Origin: Dinoroseobacter sp.
GTDB lineage: Bacteria; Pseudomonadota; Alphaproteobacteria; Rhodobacterales; Rhodobacteraceae
Reading direction: 5' to 3'
Assembly: GCA_030066795.1 (NCBI GenBank)
Contig: JASJAW010000010.1
Coordinates: 1 to 52,168 of the forward strand
DNA length: 52,168 bases
The translations under genes and the position numbers were made by a program. A model generated the notes under the pieces. The model worked only from the letters and a program-made list of their open reading frames with translations, had not been told where the DNA came from and searched no databases. Each line of letters begins with the position of its first letter. Within the stretch, counting starts at the first letter, position 1. This document shows, one piece after another, positions 8,901 to 19,417 of the stretch.

Positions 8901-9338
8901 CTATACCAGGAGATGCTTCGCAAAATGCGGAGGCATGTCCTGTAAAGGCACCTGTGTAAGGTCTTTTGCCAATTCCGCAACGATAAGCGCACTCAGTTCC
9001 TTGCCCATCGCTGATCGAAGGCTGCCCAGCATGTGCGGAGACGCCGCGATCAGAAGGCGCTGAAAAGCCCCCTTCTGTGCTTTGGTCTTAAGGGTTCCCG
9101 CGAGTTGCAGTGCAAAGTCTTCCTCGGCATGTCTTTGCGTGTCAGCCTGCACGAATTCATGCCTGCCATGTCCGTGACGGTGATGACCAACCGTAGGACT
9201 GTCGGAAAACTCTCTCGGGTCTTCCGCGTGAAACACTAAATCCGGTCTCGGCTTCAGCCCGTGCGCGGGACCTTGATGGTCCAGCACAAATGCAGTTCGT
9301 GCGTTTGCAACCAAGATCCAGGTTGAGATTGGTTTCAT
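8901..9338 (-). CDS. Host-attachment-family protein
   Basis: A 145-residue cytosolic protein of the family annotated as 'protein required for attachment to host cells'. It begins with TWILVANARTAFVLDHQG, a segment like archaeal release factor/eRF1-type folds, and ends with LSALIVAELAKDLTQVPLQD. A His-rich loop (HHRHGHGRHEF) sits near residues 52-62. The ATG at 9338 has GGGAGGACG upstream. Despite the family name, these genes commonly occur in stress regulons, and the context here (pfkB, FNR-like boxes) supports that reading. A direct role in attachment is not shown by the sequence. Confidence 0.8.
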   Translation of the reverse strand: MKPISTWILVANARTAFVLDHQGPAHGLKPRPDLVFHAEDPREFSDSPTVGHHRHGHGRHEFVQADTQRHAEEDFALQLAGTLKTKAQKGAFQRLLIAASPHMLGSLRSAMGKELSALIVAELAKDLTQVPLQDMPPHFAKHLLV

Positions 9339-9443
9339 GGTATCGTCCTCCCGCGCGGCACTGCGGTCCGGTTATGGCCTAAGCAGGCCCCAACCACACC
9401 GTCATTGCTTTGCCTGACAGTAGCATGTCCGCACGGGCACTGT

Positions 9444-9457
9444 TTGACTTGGGTCAA
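9444..9457. promoter_or_regulatory. FNR/CRP-type box D (perfect)
   Basis: TTGAC-TTGG-GTCAA is a perfect inverted repeat matching the FNR/ANR consensus. It lies in the divergent region, 106 bp from the host-attachment-family start and 173 bp from the ferric-reductase-like start. Confidence 0.7.
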
Positions 9458-9516
9458 GCTTAATCCAAGACGTGGCGCAAGCAGTTGAACTGCGATTTCG
9501 AGCGGTGCCCATTGGG

Positions 9517-9530
9517 TTGATCTTGCGCAA
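9517..9530. promoter_or_regulatory. FNR/CRP-type box E
   Basis: TTGAT-CTTG-CGCAA. One consensus half and the CGCAA variant half. It is 100 bp upstream of the GTG at 9630. The 9339-9629 intergenic stretch (291 bp) otherwise holds no supported gene. Confidence 0.5.
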
Positions 9531-9629
9531 GAACAAACTTCGCTTCTGCACTTAGTATCCCTGCATGAAACTGTTCTTGATCGCTGTATACCTGCCTTCA
9601 ACGCGCAGCGCCCCTATGGGTTACAAAGC

Positions 9630-10952
9630 GTGAGACACGCAGCGGCTTTGCTTGGGATATACCTGGCGGTGGTACTGCTGCCGCTTGGGCTCTCCTGGGC
9701 GCAAGATATGCCGCCGCGCGCTTTTCGTCAGGAACTGGCCTCCGGCCTTGGGATGCTTGCCTATGCCGTCATCCTCACCGAGTTTCTTCTATCGGGCAGA
9801 TTTCGTTCGATCTCCGGAGGTATCGGCCTCGACGTTACCATAAGGTTTCATAAGTTGATCGCACGCATTGCGTTGGCTTTTGCGGTACTTCACCCGTTTT
9901 TATACCGCTTCCTTCCAGGACCACCCCGTCCCTGGGACACCACGCGCGAGCTGACACTCACAACCGACTTCACGGCCCTTGCCAGCGGAATTGCTGCTTT
10001 CGTCATCCTGCCTGGGTTCGTACTGGCCTCGATGAATCATGACAGGCTCGGGTACCGGTATGAGAACTGGCGCTTCCTACACGGCATAGGCGCGCTCATT
10101 CTTGCGGGACTGTTATGGCACCATACAGTGTCGGCAGGACGCTACGGGGCAACGGCTGAACTTTTCTGGTACTGGACGACCATGACAGGGATTGCAGCTT
10201 TTTCCCTGCTGTTTGTCTACGTTTTGAAGCCGCTCGAACAAATGCGGTTTCCGTGGCGCGTGCGTGCAGTGGAACGTCTTTGTAACCGGCATTGGCGGGT
10301 CAGCATCGAGCCGGTCGGGCACGATGGCATCCGCTTCAAGGCAGGACAATTCGTTTGGCTGAATATCGGGCACTCCACATTTTCTTTGCGTGAGAACCCA
10401 TTCTCAATCAGCTCCGCCCCTTCTCAAGGACCCGACCTTGAGTTCCTTATCAAGGAACTTGGGGATTTCACATCGAGTCTTGGTCAGATTGAGGTTGGAA
10501 CGCGCGCCTATCTCGATGGACCGCACGGTACCTTGACGGTCCACGGACGTTCAGAGCCCGGGATCGTTCTGATCGCCGGAGGCATTGGGATCGCCCCAAT
10601 GTTGGGGATCTTAAGAGAACTGGAGGCAACACAGGACCCGCGCAAAGCCTCACTGATCTATGCAAATCGCACGCAGCACCAGATTCTGTTTGCGGAAGAG
10701 TTGGCGCATTACGCCAAGCAAGAGATTGCCGAGGTAATCAGAGTGGTCTCGGAACCAGAAGCTGACTGGACCGGTGAAACCGGCTTCGTGTCACGCGAGT
10801 TGCTGCGGCGCCGCTTCGATGATGATCGCTTTGCCAAATGGCTATTTGTCCTCTGTGGACCGCCACGGATGCTGATTGCATTGCAGGAAGCCTTGCTGAG
10901 TCTGGGTGTCACCCCAGACCGCATACTGGTGGAGAGTTTCCAATATGATTAG
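9630..10952 (+). CDS. Ferric-reductase-like membrane flavocytochrome
   Basis: A 440-residue member of the ferric reductase/NOX-like family. About six membrane segments occupy residues 1-215. Conserved His residues in RFHKLIARIALAFAVLH and WRFLHGIGALILAGLLWHH are the likely haem b ligands. A FAD-binding barrel follows (RENPFSISSAP), then a NAD(P)-binding domain (GIVLIAGGIGIAPMLGIL and FVLCGPPRML). Electrons would pass from NAD(P)H across the membrane to an acceptor that the sequence does not reveal. Start is the GTG at 9630; no better ATG is in frame. It is divergent from the pfkB operon with FNR-like boxes between. Its stop overlaps a 36-codon ORF. Confidence 0.87.
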   Translation: MRHAAALLGIYLAVVLLPLGLSWAQDMPPRAFRQELASGLGMLAYAVILTEFLLSGRFRSISGGIGLDVTIRFHKLIARIALAFAVLHPFLYRFLPGPPRPWDTTRELTLTTDFTALASGIAAFVILPGFVLASMNHDRLGYRYENWRFLHGIGALILAGLLWHHTVSAGRYGATAELFWYWTTMTGIAAFSLLFVYVLKPLEQMRFPWRVRAVERLCNRHWRVSIEPVGHDGIRFKAGQFVWLNIGHSTFSLRENPFSISSAPSQGPDLEFLIKELGDFTSSLGQIEVGTRAYLDGPHGTLTVHGRSEPGIVLIAGGIGIAPMLGILRELEATQDPRKASLIYANRTQHQILFAEELAHYAKQEIAEVIRVVSEPEADWTGETGFVSRELLRRRFDDDRFAKWLFVLCGPPRMLIALQEALLSLGVTPDRILVESFQYD

Positions 10953-11055
10953 GCGGTTGCGCAGGGTACCACAGGACATTCGAATAAGTTGGGCGGTAGC
11001 CTTTTCGGTCGCGGTTTTCCTGCTGGCACTGATTGCCTTTGCTCTGCGGCAATGA
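10945..11055 (+). CDS. 36-residue single-pass membrane protein
   Basis: A small ORF that starts at the ATG inside the last codons of the ferric-reductase-like gene and overlaps it by 8 nt in another frame. It encodes a basic N-terminus (MIRRLRRVPQDIR) followed by one strong hydrophobic helix (WAVAFSVAVFLLALIAFAL) and a short RQ end. The positive-inside layout and the overlap suggest a real, translationally coupled subunit or modulator of the reductase. No Shine-Dalgarno is needed with coupling, and none is evident. There is no recognised family. Confidence 0.5.
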   Translation: MIRRLRRVPQDIRISWAVAFSVAVFLLALIAFALRQ

Positions 11056-11098
11056 AATGACCAGCGATCGCGGTGACAAGCCAAATCGCGCGAATGAT

Positions 11099-11112
11099 TT
11101 GATCCGGCGCAA
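11099..11112. promoter_or_regulatory. FNR/CRP-type box F, upstream of P-type ATPase
   Basis: TTGAT-CCGG-CGCAA, centred about 69 bp before the GTG at 11175. TAGACT at 11135-11140 is a good -10, putting the box near -41.5 of the predicted start site. Confidence 0.55.
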
Positions 11113-11174
11113 TCCACGGGCCGGATCCTTGCCTTAGACTGGCACAAAGTAAACTCGCTATTCCGAGGCCCTCT

Positions 11175-13766
11175 GTGACCCAAATTCCCGCCTCCGCCAG
11201 CACAGGTCTTAGCAGTCAGGAAGCTGCAACCCTTCAAGCCAAGCACGGCTGGAACGAACTTCCGCGAGGAGCGCCGCCCTCCGCCGCAAAAATTTTCGCA
11301 CGGCAATTCAAAGGACTCCTGATCCTGATCCTTGCAATCGCAGCGGGCATTGCGCTCGTTTTGGGCGAGCAAATCGATGCGCTCGCGATTGTCCTGGTGC
11401 TGCTCCTGAACGCCGTTCTGGGATTCGTGCAAGAATGGCGCGCCGAAACGGCGCTCGAGGCGTTACGCGCTATCCTACAACCCAGTGCTGTGGTCGTCCG
11501 AGACGGTCGTGAAACCGTTATCCCCTCACGCGAGATCGTTCCAGGTGACCTTGTGTTGATCGAGACGGGTGACACAGTTCCAGCGGATGTAAACCTTACC
11601 GCAAGCACGGAAATCTCCGTAGATGAAAGCGCCCTTACGGGAGAGTCTGTTGCCGTTTCAAAAAGCGTCGGCGGGACGGATGACCTGAGCTTGCTTTTTG
11701 CAGGAACATCAGTCGTTGCAGGTCGGGCCGAGGGCCTCGTTACGGCGACAGGAACCGCGACACGCTTTGGCAAAGTTGCGGACCTGACCGCGCGTGTTGC
11801 CGAACAGCCAACGAACCTCCAGAAACGCCTTGCGAAACTGGCCCGAGATATTGGCACAGCCGCTGTTTTGTTGGCCGGATTGGTGATCGCGCTGGGTGTC
11901 TTGATGGGGCGCCCGCCGGTCGAGATGTTCATGACGGGCCTGTCACTTGCCGTCGCGATCGTGCCAGAGGGTCTTCCCGCGGTTGTTACGATCACGCTGG
12001 CGCTCGGCGCGTCCGCAATGGCGCGCCGCAATGCGTTGGTACGACAGCTTCAGGCGATTGAAACCATCGGCGCAGCTTCAGTGATCTGCACCGACAAGAC
12101 CGGAACCCTGACGGAAAATCAGATGACCGTTACAGGTATCTGGACCGCAGACCGCGTCTATACAGTCACCGGAACGGGTTATGATCCGGCAGGCCACATT
12201 GCTTGCGACGGATCAAAGGTGCGCGCGGGCACCGATCCGATCCTCGCGATGCTCCTCGAAACGGCACTCGCCTGCAACCACGCGACACTCCATCGCGATA
12301 ACTCCAACTGGCAAATGATTGGCACGCCGACCGAAGGGGCATTAGTCACCCTTGCATTCAAGGGCTGGGCTCCCGCGATCCCGGCAGACGCACGACTGGC
12401 CGAACATCCCTTCACCAGTGACCGAAAACGCATGAGTGTCCTCTTGCGCGGCGCGACCGGAACGCGGCTCCATGTCAAAGGAGCGCCAGAAGCACTTCTC
12501 GCGCGGGCCACGCAGATCTTGACCGCATCTGGCCCGATGCCTCTGACCGAAGACCGGCGTTCTGAGATAGAAGCGGCGTATAAACAGATAGCCTCACGCG
12601 GTCAGCGCGTTCTGGGGCTCGCGTCACGCGATGCGACGCCTGAAAACACCGAAGAAGAAAACCTCGTCTTTTTGGGCCTTACCGGCATGATCGATCCGCC
12701 CCGCTCAGAGGTGCCCGTCGCCATTCGGCATGCGCGCGCGGCCGGAATTCGGATCATGATGGTCACTGGCGATGCGGCGCTCACCGCGGGCGCCATTGCG
12801 GAGTCGATTGGTCTCGATGCGGCGGAAATCCTCGAAGGACCTCAGATCGACGCGCTTTCAGATGTCCAGCTGCAAACGCGACTGCGTCACCCGGTGCATT
12901 TCGCCCGCACGCGGCCAGAGCACAAGATGCGTATCGTCGCCGCGCTGCAGGCCGACAATCAGATCGTTGCGATGACAGGAGACGGTGTAAACGATGCCCC
13001 TGCTTTGAAGCATGCTGACATCGGCGTTGCCATGGGCATTCGCGGCACGGATGTCTCCAAGGGGGCTGCCGACCTCATCCTTTTGGACGATAACTTCGCA
13101 ACAATCGTTTCCGCCGTCCAACAGGGCCGCCGGCAATTCGACAATCTACGGAAATTTGTCCGATATCTACTCTCCTCCAACGCAGGTGAAGTCATCGCCA
13201 TCCTGGTTAACCTGCTGATCGGCGGGCCGCTGGTCTTTCTTGCAACACAAATTCTCTGGATGAACCTCATCACTGATAGCGTGACGGCAATTGCCCTCGG
13301 ATTGGAGCCGTCTGAGAAAGGTCAGATGGAGCGCCCGCCGAGGCGCCCGGATGCCGCAATACTTGGTCGCCCTGGGCTTTTCACACTTCTCAGTTTCGGA
13401 GCCTATACAGGTGCTGCAAGCCTTGTTCTGTTTTACAGCTTCCTGCCATTAGGTGTTGATATCGCTCGGACTACGGCATTCACCGGTATGGTCGTCTTCG
13501 AAAAGGTCAGCGTTTTTGCGTTTCGGTCGCTGAGTATGCCTTGCACTGCCATAGGCTGGCTTTCGAACCGCTTCCTGATCATCGCCTTTTCGGTGAGCGT
13601 AATGGCGCAAGTGGCGGCGGTATACTGGGCACCACTGCAAACACTGCTAAGAACAGTGCCCATAGGCGCGGACCAATGGCTGTCTATCGCGCTGGCTTCG
13701 CTTCCGCTTTTGCTCGTGCCCGAGGTACTGAAACTCGTGCGGAACAAAAAGGCTTCTTTTCGGTAG
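11175..13766 (+). CDS. P-type cation ATPase, Ca2+/P2A-like
   Basis: An 863-residue P-type ATPase. The order is cation_ATPase_N (about 10-75), E1-E2 actuator domain with TGES at about 155-158, M4 with PEGLPA at 264-269, phosphorylation site DKTGTLT with Asp307, nucleotide-binding segment with KGAPE, hinge TGDGVNDAPAL, and C-terminal membrane helices including MNLITDSVTAIALGLEP. PEGL in M4 is the P2A (SERCA/PMCA-type) pattern and there is no heavy-metal CPC motif. The M6 segment has NLITDS where SERCA has NLVTDG, so Ca2+ specificity is likely but not certain. The start is a GTG. Box F and the position after the ferric-reductase-like gene suggest co-regulation under low oxygen. Confidence 0.87.
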   Translation: MTQIPASASTGLSSQEAATLQAKHGWNELPRGAPPSAAKIFARQFKGLLILILAIAAGIALVLGEQIDALAIVLVLLLNAVLGFVQEWRAETALEALRAILQPSAVVVRDGRETVIPSREIVPGDLVLIETGDTVPADVNLTASTEISVDESALTGESVAVSKSVGGTDDLSLLFAGTSVVAGRAEGLVTATGTATRFGKVADLTARVAEQPTNLQKRLAKLARDIGTAAVLLAGLVIALGVLMGRPPVEMFMTGLSLAVAIVPEGLPAVVTITLALGASAMARRNALVRQLQAIETIGAASVICTDKTGTLTENQMTVTGIWTADRVYTVTGTGYDPAGHIACDGSKVRAGTDPILAMLLETALACNHATLHRDNSNWQMIGTPTEGALVTLAFKGWAPAIPADARLAEHPFTSDRKRMSVLLRGATGTRLHVKGAPEALLARATQILTASGPMPLTEDRRSEIEAAYKQIASRGQRVLGLASRDATPENTEEENLVFLGLTGMIDPPRSEVPVAIRHARAAGIRIMMVTGDAALTAGAIAESIGLDAAEILEGPQIDALSDVQLQTRLRHPVHFARTRPEHKMRIVAALQADNQIVAMTGDGVNDAPALKHADIGVAMGIRGTDVSKGAADLILLDDNFATIVSAVQQGRRQFDNLRKFVRYLLSSNAGEVIAILVNLLIGGPLVFLATQILWMNLITDSVTAIALGLEPSEKGQMERPPRRPDAAILGRPGLFTLLSFGAYTGAASLVLFYSFLPLGVDIARTTAFTGMVVFEKVSVFAFRSLSMPCTAIGWLSNRFLIIAFSVSVMAQVAAVYWAPLQTLLRTVPIGADQWLSIALASLPLLLVPEVLKLVRNKKASFR

Positions 13767-14025
13767 CAGGTCGCTCGGACTGCGTGCGCGCAACATAGTC
13801 TGTCACGGTACTAAAAAGCGCGAAACAGCACGGCTCGATAGCAACGGCAGTTGAGACAGGGCGCCAGCAACCAACGCGGCTTTTGCCCTCGTCCGACTAA
13901 CGGGAGCCTCTATCCGATGCGGTGTCGCCAAGCGCGCATTTTGCGATCCCCCGACGATGACGTCTATTGCCAGAGCCCTTGTTGGTAGGGCTTGATAGTG
14001 AGCATTAAAAGAAAGGAGATCGAAA

Positions 14026-14229
14026 ATGACCGTTGAACGTTCCATTCTTCTTATCGTTGGCCTGATAGTCCTGGGCAGCGCTCTTCTCGCAGCATTCCAC
14101 AGCACCAATTGGCTTTGGCTGACTGGCCTTATGGGAGCGCACTTAATTCAGGCCTCTTTCACAGGCGTCTGCCCCGTCGTTATGACACTCAAGAAGATGG
14201 GTCTGCCCACCAAAGCCGGGTTCGCCTGA
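14026..14229 (+). CDS. YgaP-like transmembrane protein (DUF2892)
   Basis: A 67-residue membrane protein with two hydrophobic segments (SILLIVGLIVLGSALLAAF and LWLTGLMGAHLIQASFTG), followed by CPVVMTLKKMGL. The FTGxCP..LKKxG ending is the hallmark of the inner-membrane YgaP-like/DUF2892 family, where this unit is often fused to or placed near rhodanese domains. AAAGGAGATCGAAA before the ATG is a strong ribosome binding site. No rhodanese gene is adjacent here. The 259 bp before it holds no supported gene or FNR-like box. Confidence 0.8.
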   Translation: MTVERSILLIVGLIVLGSALLAAFHSTNWLWLTGLMGAHLIQASFTGVCPVVMTLKKMGLPTKAGFA

Positions 14230-14758
14230 GAGTAGTCTGTGCAACCATCAGCTTGCCGCGATATTGCTTTGACACGAGAGGTGCAGACGAGCGACACCCG
14301 CAGTCTTGCGCATTGAGTGACGAGCAAAATCTTGTTTGTGCGCCCGCGAGCCGGATTTCTGGCCGCGGGTGTTCTGGCCCATCGCACTAAGGTTTTGGCC
14401 CCGCTTAACTCTGCGTCTGCGCTGGCTGACAGACGCCAAAAACCCGCCTTACAGGTTGTTAAGTCCGTCTATTAATTAATTGATCAAATTATCTTTTTTC
14501 AAAATCTGAATGAGAATGGTGAAGGCTAGCTATCGAGACTATTTTAGCACCACACGAGCGAAGTCAAAAGCCGCGCCTTATCGGTGTTTAGCGCAAGGAA
14601 CTCCAAGTTCACTACAATGCGCGATTTCCCCGCCTTGTAATTTGTAATGGATTTGCCGCTGTTACTGTGTCAGATAAACCTTGTATATCATTTGATATTT
14701 TTGTGATGACCTGCGCCCGTCAAGCGCGTTTCGAGATGAGTTCTGGGGCCTTTGCGTT
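14230..14758. other. Gene-free stretch with AT-rich tract
   Basis: Short frames here show no homology or codon-start support. The part from about 14470 to 14530 is AT-rich and includes TTAATTAATTGATCAAATTA. It probably contains the promoter of the downstream lipoprotein gene, but no -35/-10 pair can be assigned with confidence. Confidence 0.4.
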
Positions 14759-15292
14759 ATGCGCCACGTACTATTTGTATTGTTTTTATTGTTATCAGGC
14801 TGCGACGTGACCTCGCGAGGTGCTTCAGAGATCGAGTATCTGCAAGAAATCGATAGTTTAATGAAAGCCAGCGACAGCTGCGGATTGCGGCGATACGCGA
14901 TCTCGCAACCACTCTCTTTGTTCCGCAATGACGAGCTCGCAAAGGAATTACGCGACTTCGTGCGGAAGTCGCGGGAGGAGTGCGCGTCCTCAGACAGGAG
15001 TGACTCAGACGACAGGCGATCTCGGGAAACAGTTTCTGTCGCAAGTCGTAGCAACCGCGATAGCGGAGACGACAGCAGCAGATCCGAAAGCGAACGCGGT
15101 GGCGCGACCAGTGGCAGTTCGAACAGCAGTGGAAGCAGCGTCGGGGCAGGAAGCCACAGTACCGGTCCCGGTGGTGGTTCAACGTCTTCCAGTGGAGGTA
15201 GCGCGGCAGCGGACGACGAGGATGATGACGAGGACGAAGATGAAGATGAAGATGAAGATGAAGATGAAGATGAAGATGAAGATGACGACTGA
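14759..15292 (+). CDS. Lipoprotein with Ser-rich linker and poly(Glu-Asp) tail
   Basis: A 177-residue unrecognised protein. The N-terminus is a lipoprotein signal (MRHVLFVLFLLLSGC, lipobox LLSGC with Cys15). Residues about 22-72 form a short helical head (EIEYLQEIDSLMKASDSCGL, ELAKELRDFVRKSREECA). From about 75 to 155 the chain is low-complexity Ser/Arg/Gly, then ends in about 24 almost uninterrupted Asp/Glu residues. The tail is encoded by a (GAAGAT)8 tandem repeat, so its length could change by replication slippage. The acidic tail could bind Ca2+ or other cations or interact with cell-surface polymers; that is inference. The antisense frame (poly-Ser) is a shadow of the repeat. Confidence 0.7.
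   Translation: MRHVLFVLFLLLSGCDVTSRGASEIEYLQEIDSLMKASDSCGLRRYAISQPLSLFRNDELAKELRDFVRKSREECASSDRSDSDDRRSRETVSVASRSNRDSGDDSSRSESERGGATSGSSNSSGSSVGAGSHSTGPGGGSTSSSGGSAAADDEDDDEDEDEDEDEDEDEDEDEDDD
15236..15283 (+). repeat. (GAAGAT)8 hexanucleotide microsatellite
   Basis: Eight perfect GAAGAT units in frame encode alternating Glu-Asp at the C-terminus of the lipoprotein. Imperfect GAC/GAT/GAG triplets extend the acidic tract on both sides (about 15212-15289). Copy-number change by one unit would add or remove two residues without a frameshift. Confidence 0.95.
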
Positions 15293-15515
15293 GCGCGCGC
15301 ACAAAAGCCAGTACGTGCAAACCTGCGCTTGAATAAAGCGTGTAGCGTCAACTGAGCGCATCGCCGTCCGTCTGTCGCTCAGCAAAGTGGGATATGCCGA
15401 GGCTCACTCAATAAACATATCGAACGCATCCCGAAATCGGCTACAGTAATTTCAATCATTTGAGCCCAGAGCGCTGCATAGGTGCAGGCCCCCTAAGACA
15501 GGTCCAACGTCAAAG

Positions 15516-16043
15516 ATGACCCCCACAACTGTGCCCGGTGCAACCTTCCATACCCGCGTTCGCAATGAGGCCTTGGGGGGCGATAACCCGTTTGAGTGGC
15601 AGGCGCTGTCCACAGATGATCTCTTTTTGGGAAAGAAGGTCGTACTTTTTGCGGTGCCCGGCGCTTTCACCCCCGCATGCTCCGAAAGTCACCTGCCGGG
15701 CTACGAGCGCCTGTATGATGACTTGGTTGCCGAAGGCGTTGACGCGGTGGTCTGCCTGTCCGTGAACGACGCCTTTGTGATGTATCAATGGGCGCGATCC
15801 CAGAAGATCGAGAAGGTCGTCATGCTGCCGGACGGAAACGGGGAGTTCACGCGGAAGATGGGGATGCTCGTCGAACGGACCGGGCAAGGGATGGGAATGC
15901 GGAGTTGGCGATACTCGATACTGGTCACGGACGGAATGATCGAGAAGCTGTTTGCCGAGCCGGGATTTGCCGATAACCCACCCGGTGTGCCCGTCCAAGT
16001 GTCCGGAGCCGAAACGATGCTCGACTACCTGAGGTCAACCTGA
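15516..16043 (+). CDS. Prx5-type atypical peroxiredoxin
   Basis: A 175-residue thiol peroxidase that reduces peroxides. The peroxidatic Cys55 sits in PGAFTPACSESHLPGY, the Prx5/AhpC-TSA signature. Further Prx5 features are VVCLSVNDAFVMYQWA and MLPDGNGEFTRKMGM. A second Cys at 80 (VVCLSV) may or may not act in resolution. There is no fused glutaredoxin domain, so reduction depends on a separate thioredoxin or glutaredoxin/glutathione. It is convergent with oxyR, and with katG completes a peroxide defence group. Confidence 0.9.
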   Translation: MTPTTVPGATFHTRVRNEALGGDNPFEWQALSTDDLFLGKKVVLFAVPGAFTPACSESHLPGYERLYDDLVAEGVDAVVCLSVNDAFVMYQWARSQKIEKVVMLPDGNGEFTRKMGMLVERTGQGMGMRSWRYSILVTDGMIEKLFAEPGFADNPPGVPVQVSGAETMLDYLRST

Positions 16044-16100
16044 GCTTGAGCAGACAGTTCGGACAGCCACAGCGTGGGTTTCAATCGAGAAGACCGGTTT

Positions 16101-16130
16101 TGCAGGGGGTCGCAGCGCTACGACCCTGCA
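16101..16130. terminator. Hairpin between convergent peroxiredoxin and oxyR
   Basis: TGCAGGGGGTCG and CGACCCTGCA can pair as a 10 bp stem with a two-G bulge. It lies between the convergent stops. There is no clear T-tract on either side, so a terminator role is tentative. Confidence 0.45.
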
Positions 16131-16193
16131 ACCATTTCGCTCAAGTGCTAAGGCTCGTAGCCCAAAGCCGCAATCCCCTGTCAATTGTTATAC

Positions 16194-17108
16194 TCACCTC
16201 AGCTCAGACATTCGCCCCTTCAACTGTCCGGCGGCACGAATAATTCCGCCAATCTGCATCAGTTGATCGGACAAAGGGTTCGTCTTCCGCCAAACCATAC
16301 CGATCGTGCGCGATGGGCGGTCTTGCGGAAACCGTGCGATCGAGACATCGGCAGATCGGGTTTCCATCTCGACCGCCATTTCAGGGATCAACGTGACCCC
16401 CATACCGGCTCCGACCATCTGGACAAGCGTCGACAGAGAGCTTCCTTCCATGAGTTCACCTGGGCGTTGCTCACCGAACCGGCAGAACGACAAAGCCTGA
16501 TCGCGAAAGCAATGTCCCTCCTCCAACAACAGCAGGCGCATAGTCCGAAGCGTTTGTGGGCTTGGAATGGGTTCGTCCGAGTCTTCGAACACACGTACAA
16601 GTACAAAGTCCTCTTCGAATAACGAAAACTCCGTAAGAGACGGCTCCGATATGGGAAGAGCCACAACGGCGAGGTCGATGCGACCTTCCTTCAGGTCCTC
16701 GATCAGAGTTTGGGTCACAGCCTCTCGCAGGTTCAAGTCAAGATCCGGAAACCGGCGCTTCAAAGCATCAACGATTGTTGGCAGGAAATAGGGCGCGACA
16801 GTAGGGATGATGCCGAGCCGCAGCCGCCCGGTGAGTGGGCCTTTCGCGGCCCGCACCATGTCTTCCAGTTCATCCACCGCCAACAGAATATGTCGGGCCT
16901 TTTCAAGCAAATCCTCCCCAATTGGGGTCAGGCGGATCTCCCGCGCTCCGCGCTCAACCAGAGGCGCACCGAACATGCCTTCCAATTCTTTGATCTGCAG
17001 AGACAACGCCGGCTGAGAGATAGAACAAACCTCTGCAGCCCGCCCGAAGTGCCGGTGTTGTGCCAAAGCTTCGAAGTAGCGGAGTTGTTTCAGAGTCAGC
17101 CCAATCAT
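16194..17108 (-). CDS. oxyR: Hydrogen peroxide-sensing LysR regulator OxyR
   Basis: A 304-residue LysR-type regulator. The winged helix-turn-helix is at about residues 4-62 (LKQLRYFEALAQHRHFGRAA). The effector domain carries EEGHCFRDQALSFC with Cys200 and Cys209, aligned with the E. coli OxyR redox pair Cys199/Cys208 that forms the peroxide-induced disulphide. It is divergent from katG with 116 bp between the starts, the usual OxyR-target layout. It should activate katG under peroxide and repress its own gene. Confidence 0.93.
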   Translation of the reverse strand: MIGLTLKQLRYFEALAQHRHFGRAAEVCSISQPALSLQIKELEGMFGAPLVERGAREIRLTPIGEDLLEKARHILLAVDELEDMVRAAKGPLTGRLRLGIIPTVAPYFLPTIVDALKRRFPDLDLNLREAVTQTLIEDLKEGRIDLAVVALPISEPSLTEFSLFEEDFVLVRVFEDSDEPIPSPQTLRTMRLLLLEEGHCFRDQALSFCRFGEQRPGELMEGSSLSTLVQMVGAGMGVTLIPEMAVEMETRSADVSIARFPQDRPSRTIGMVWRKTNPLSDQLMQIGGIIRAAGQLKGRMSELR

Positions 17109-17150
17109 AAGCTGAACTTATCAGAAAGTTTTGAATATCCAATTGGAGAT

Positions 17151-17180
17151 AATCAGACTGATTGGCTAGAATGATTCTAG
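17151..17180. promoter_or_regulatory. Two perfect palindromes in the oxyR-katG divergent promoter
   Basis: AATCAG-A-CTGATT (17151-17163) is followed after two bases by CTAGAA-TGA-TTCTAG (17166-17180). Both have 6 bp perfect arms and their centres are 16 bp apart. Tandem dyads of this kind in the divergent region are candidates for the OxyR tetramer site, though they do not match the enteric ATAG-N7-CTAT pattern strictly. Confidence 0.55.
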
Positions 17181-17212
17181 AAAAGGCTGTGGGAGCAGCA
17201 AGTTTAACTTGA

Positions 17213-19402
<2,190 letters not shown>

Positions 19403-19417
19403 TCGAGAATAAGACGG

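Noticed and set aside
9335..9601. 88-residue minus-strand frame upstream of the host-attachment-family gene
   Set aside because: It covers the divergent promoter with FNR-like boxes, has no homology and no ribosome binding site.
11175..13766. Heavy-metal (Cu/Zn) P-type ATPase
   Set aside because: There is no CPC or HMA motif; PEGLPA in M4 marks the P2A class.
14470..14495. TTAATTAATTGATCAAATTA as a further FNR box
   Set aside because: TTGATCAA lacks the four-base spacer between half-sites; it is more likely just an AT-rich promoter tract.
14662..15351. Minus-strand frame with poly-Ser opposite the acidic repeat
   Set aside because: It is the complement of the GAAGAT microsatellite and has no signal or homology; the plus-strand lipoprotein has a proper lipobox.
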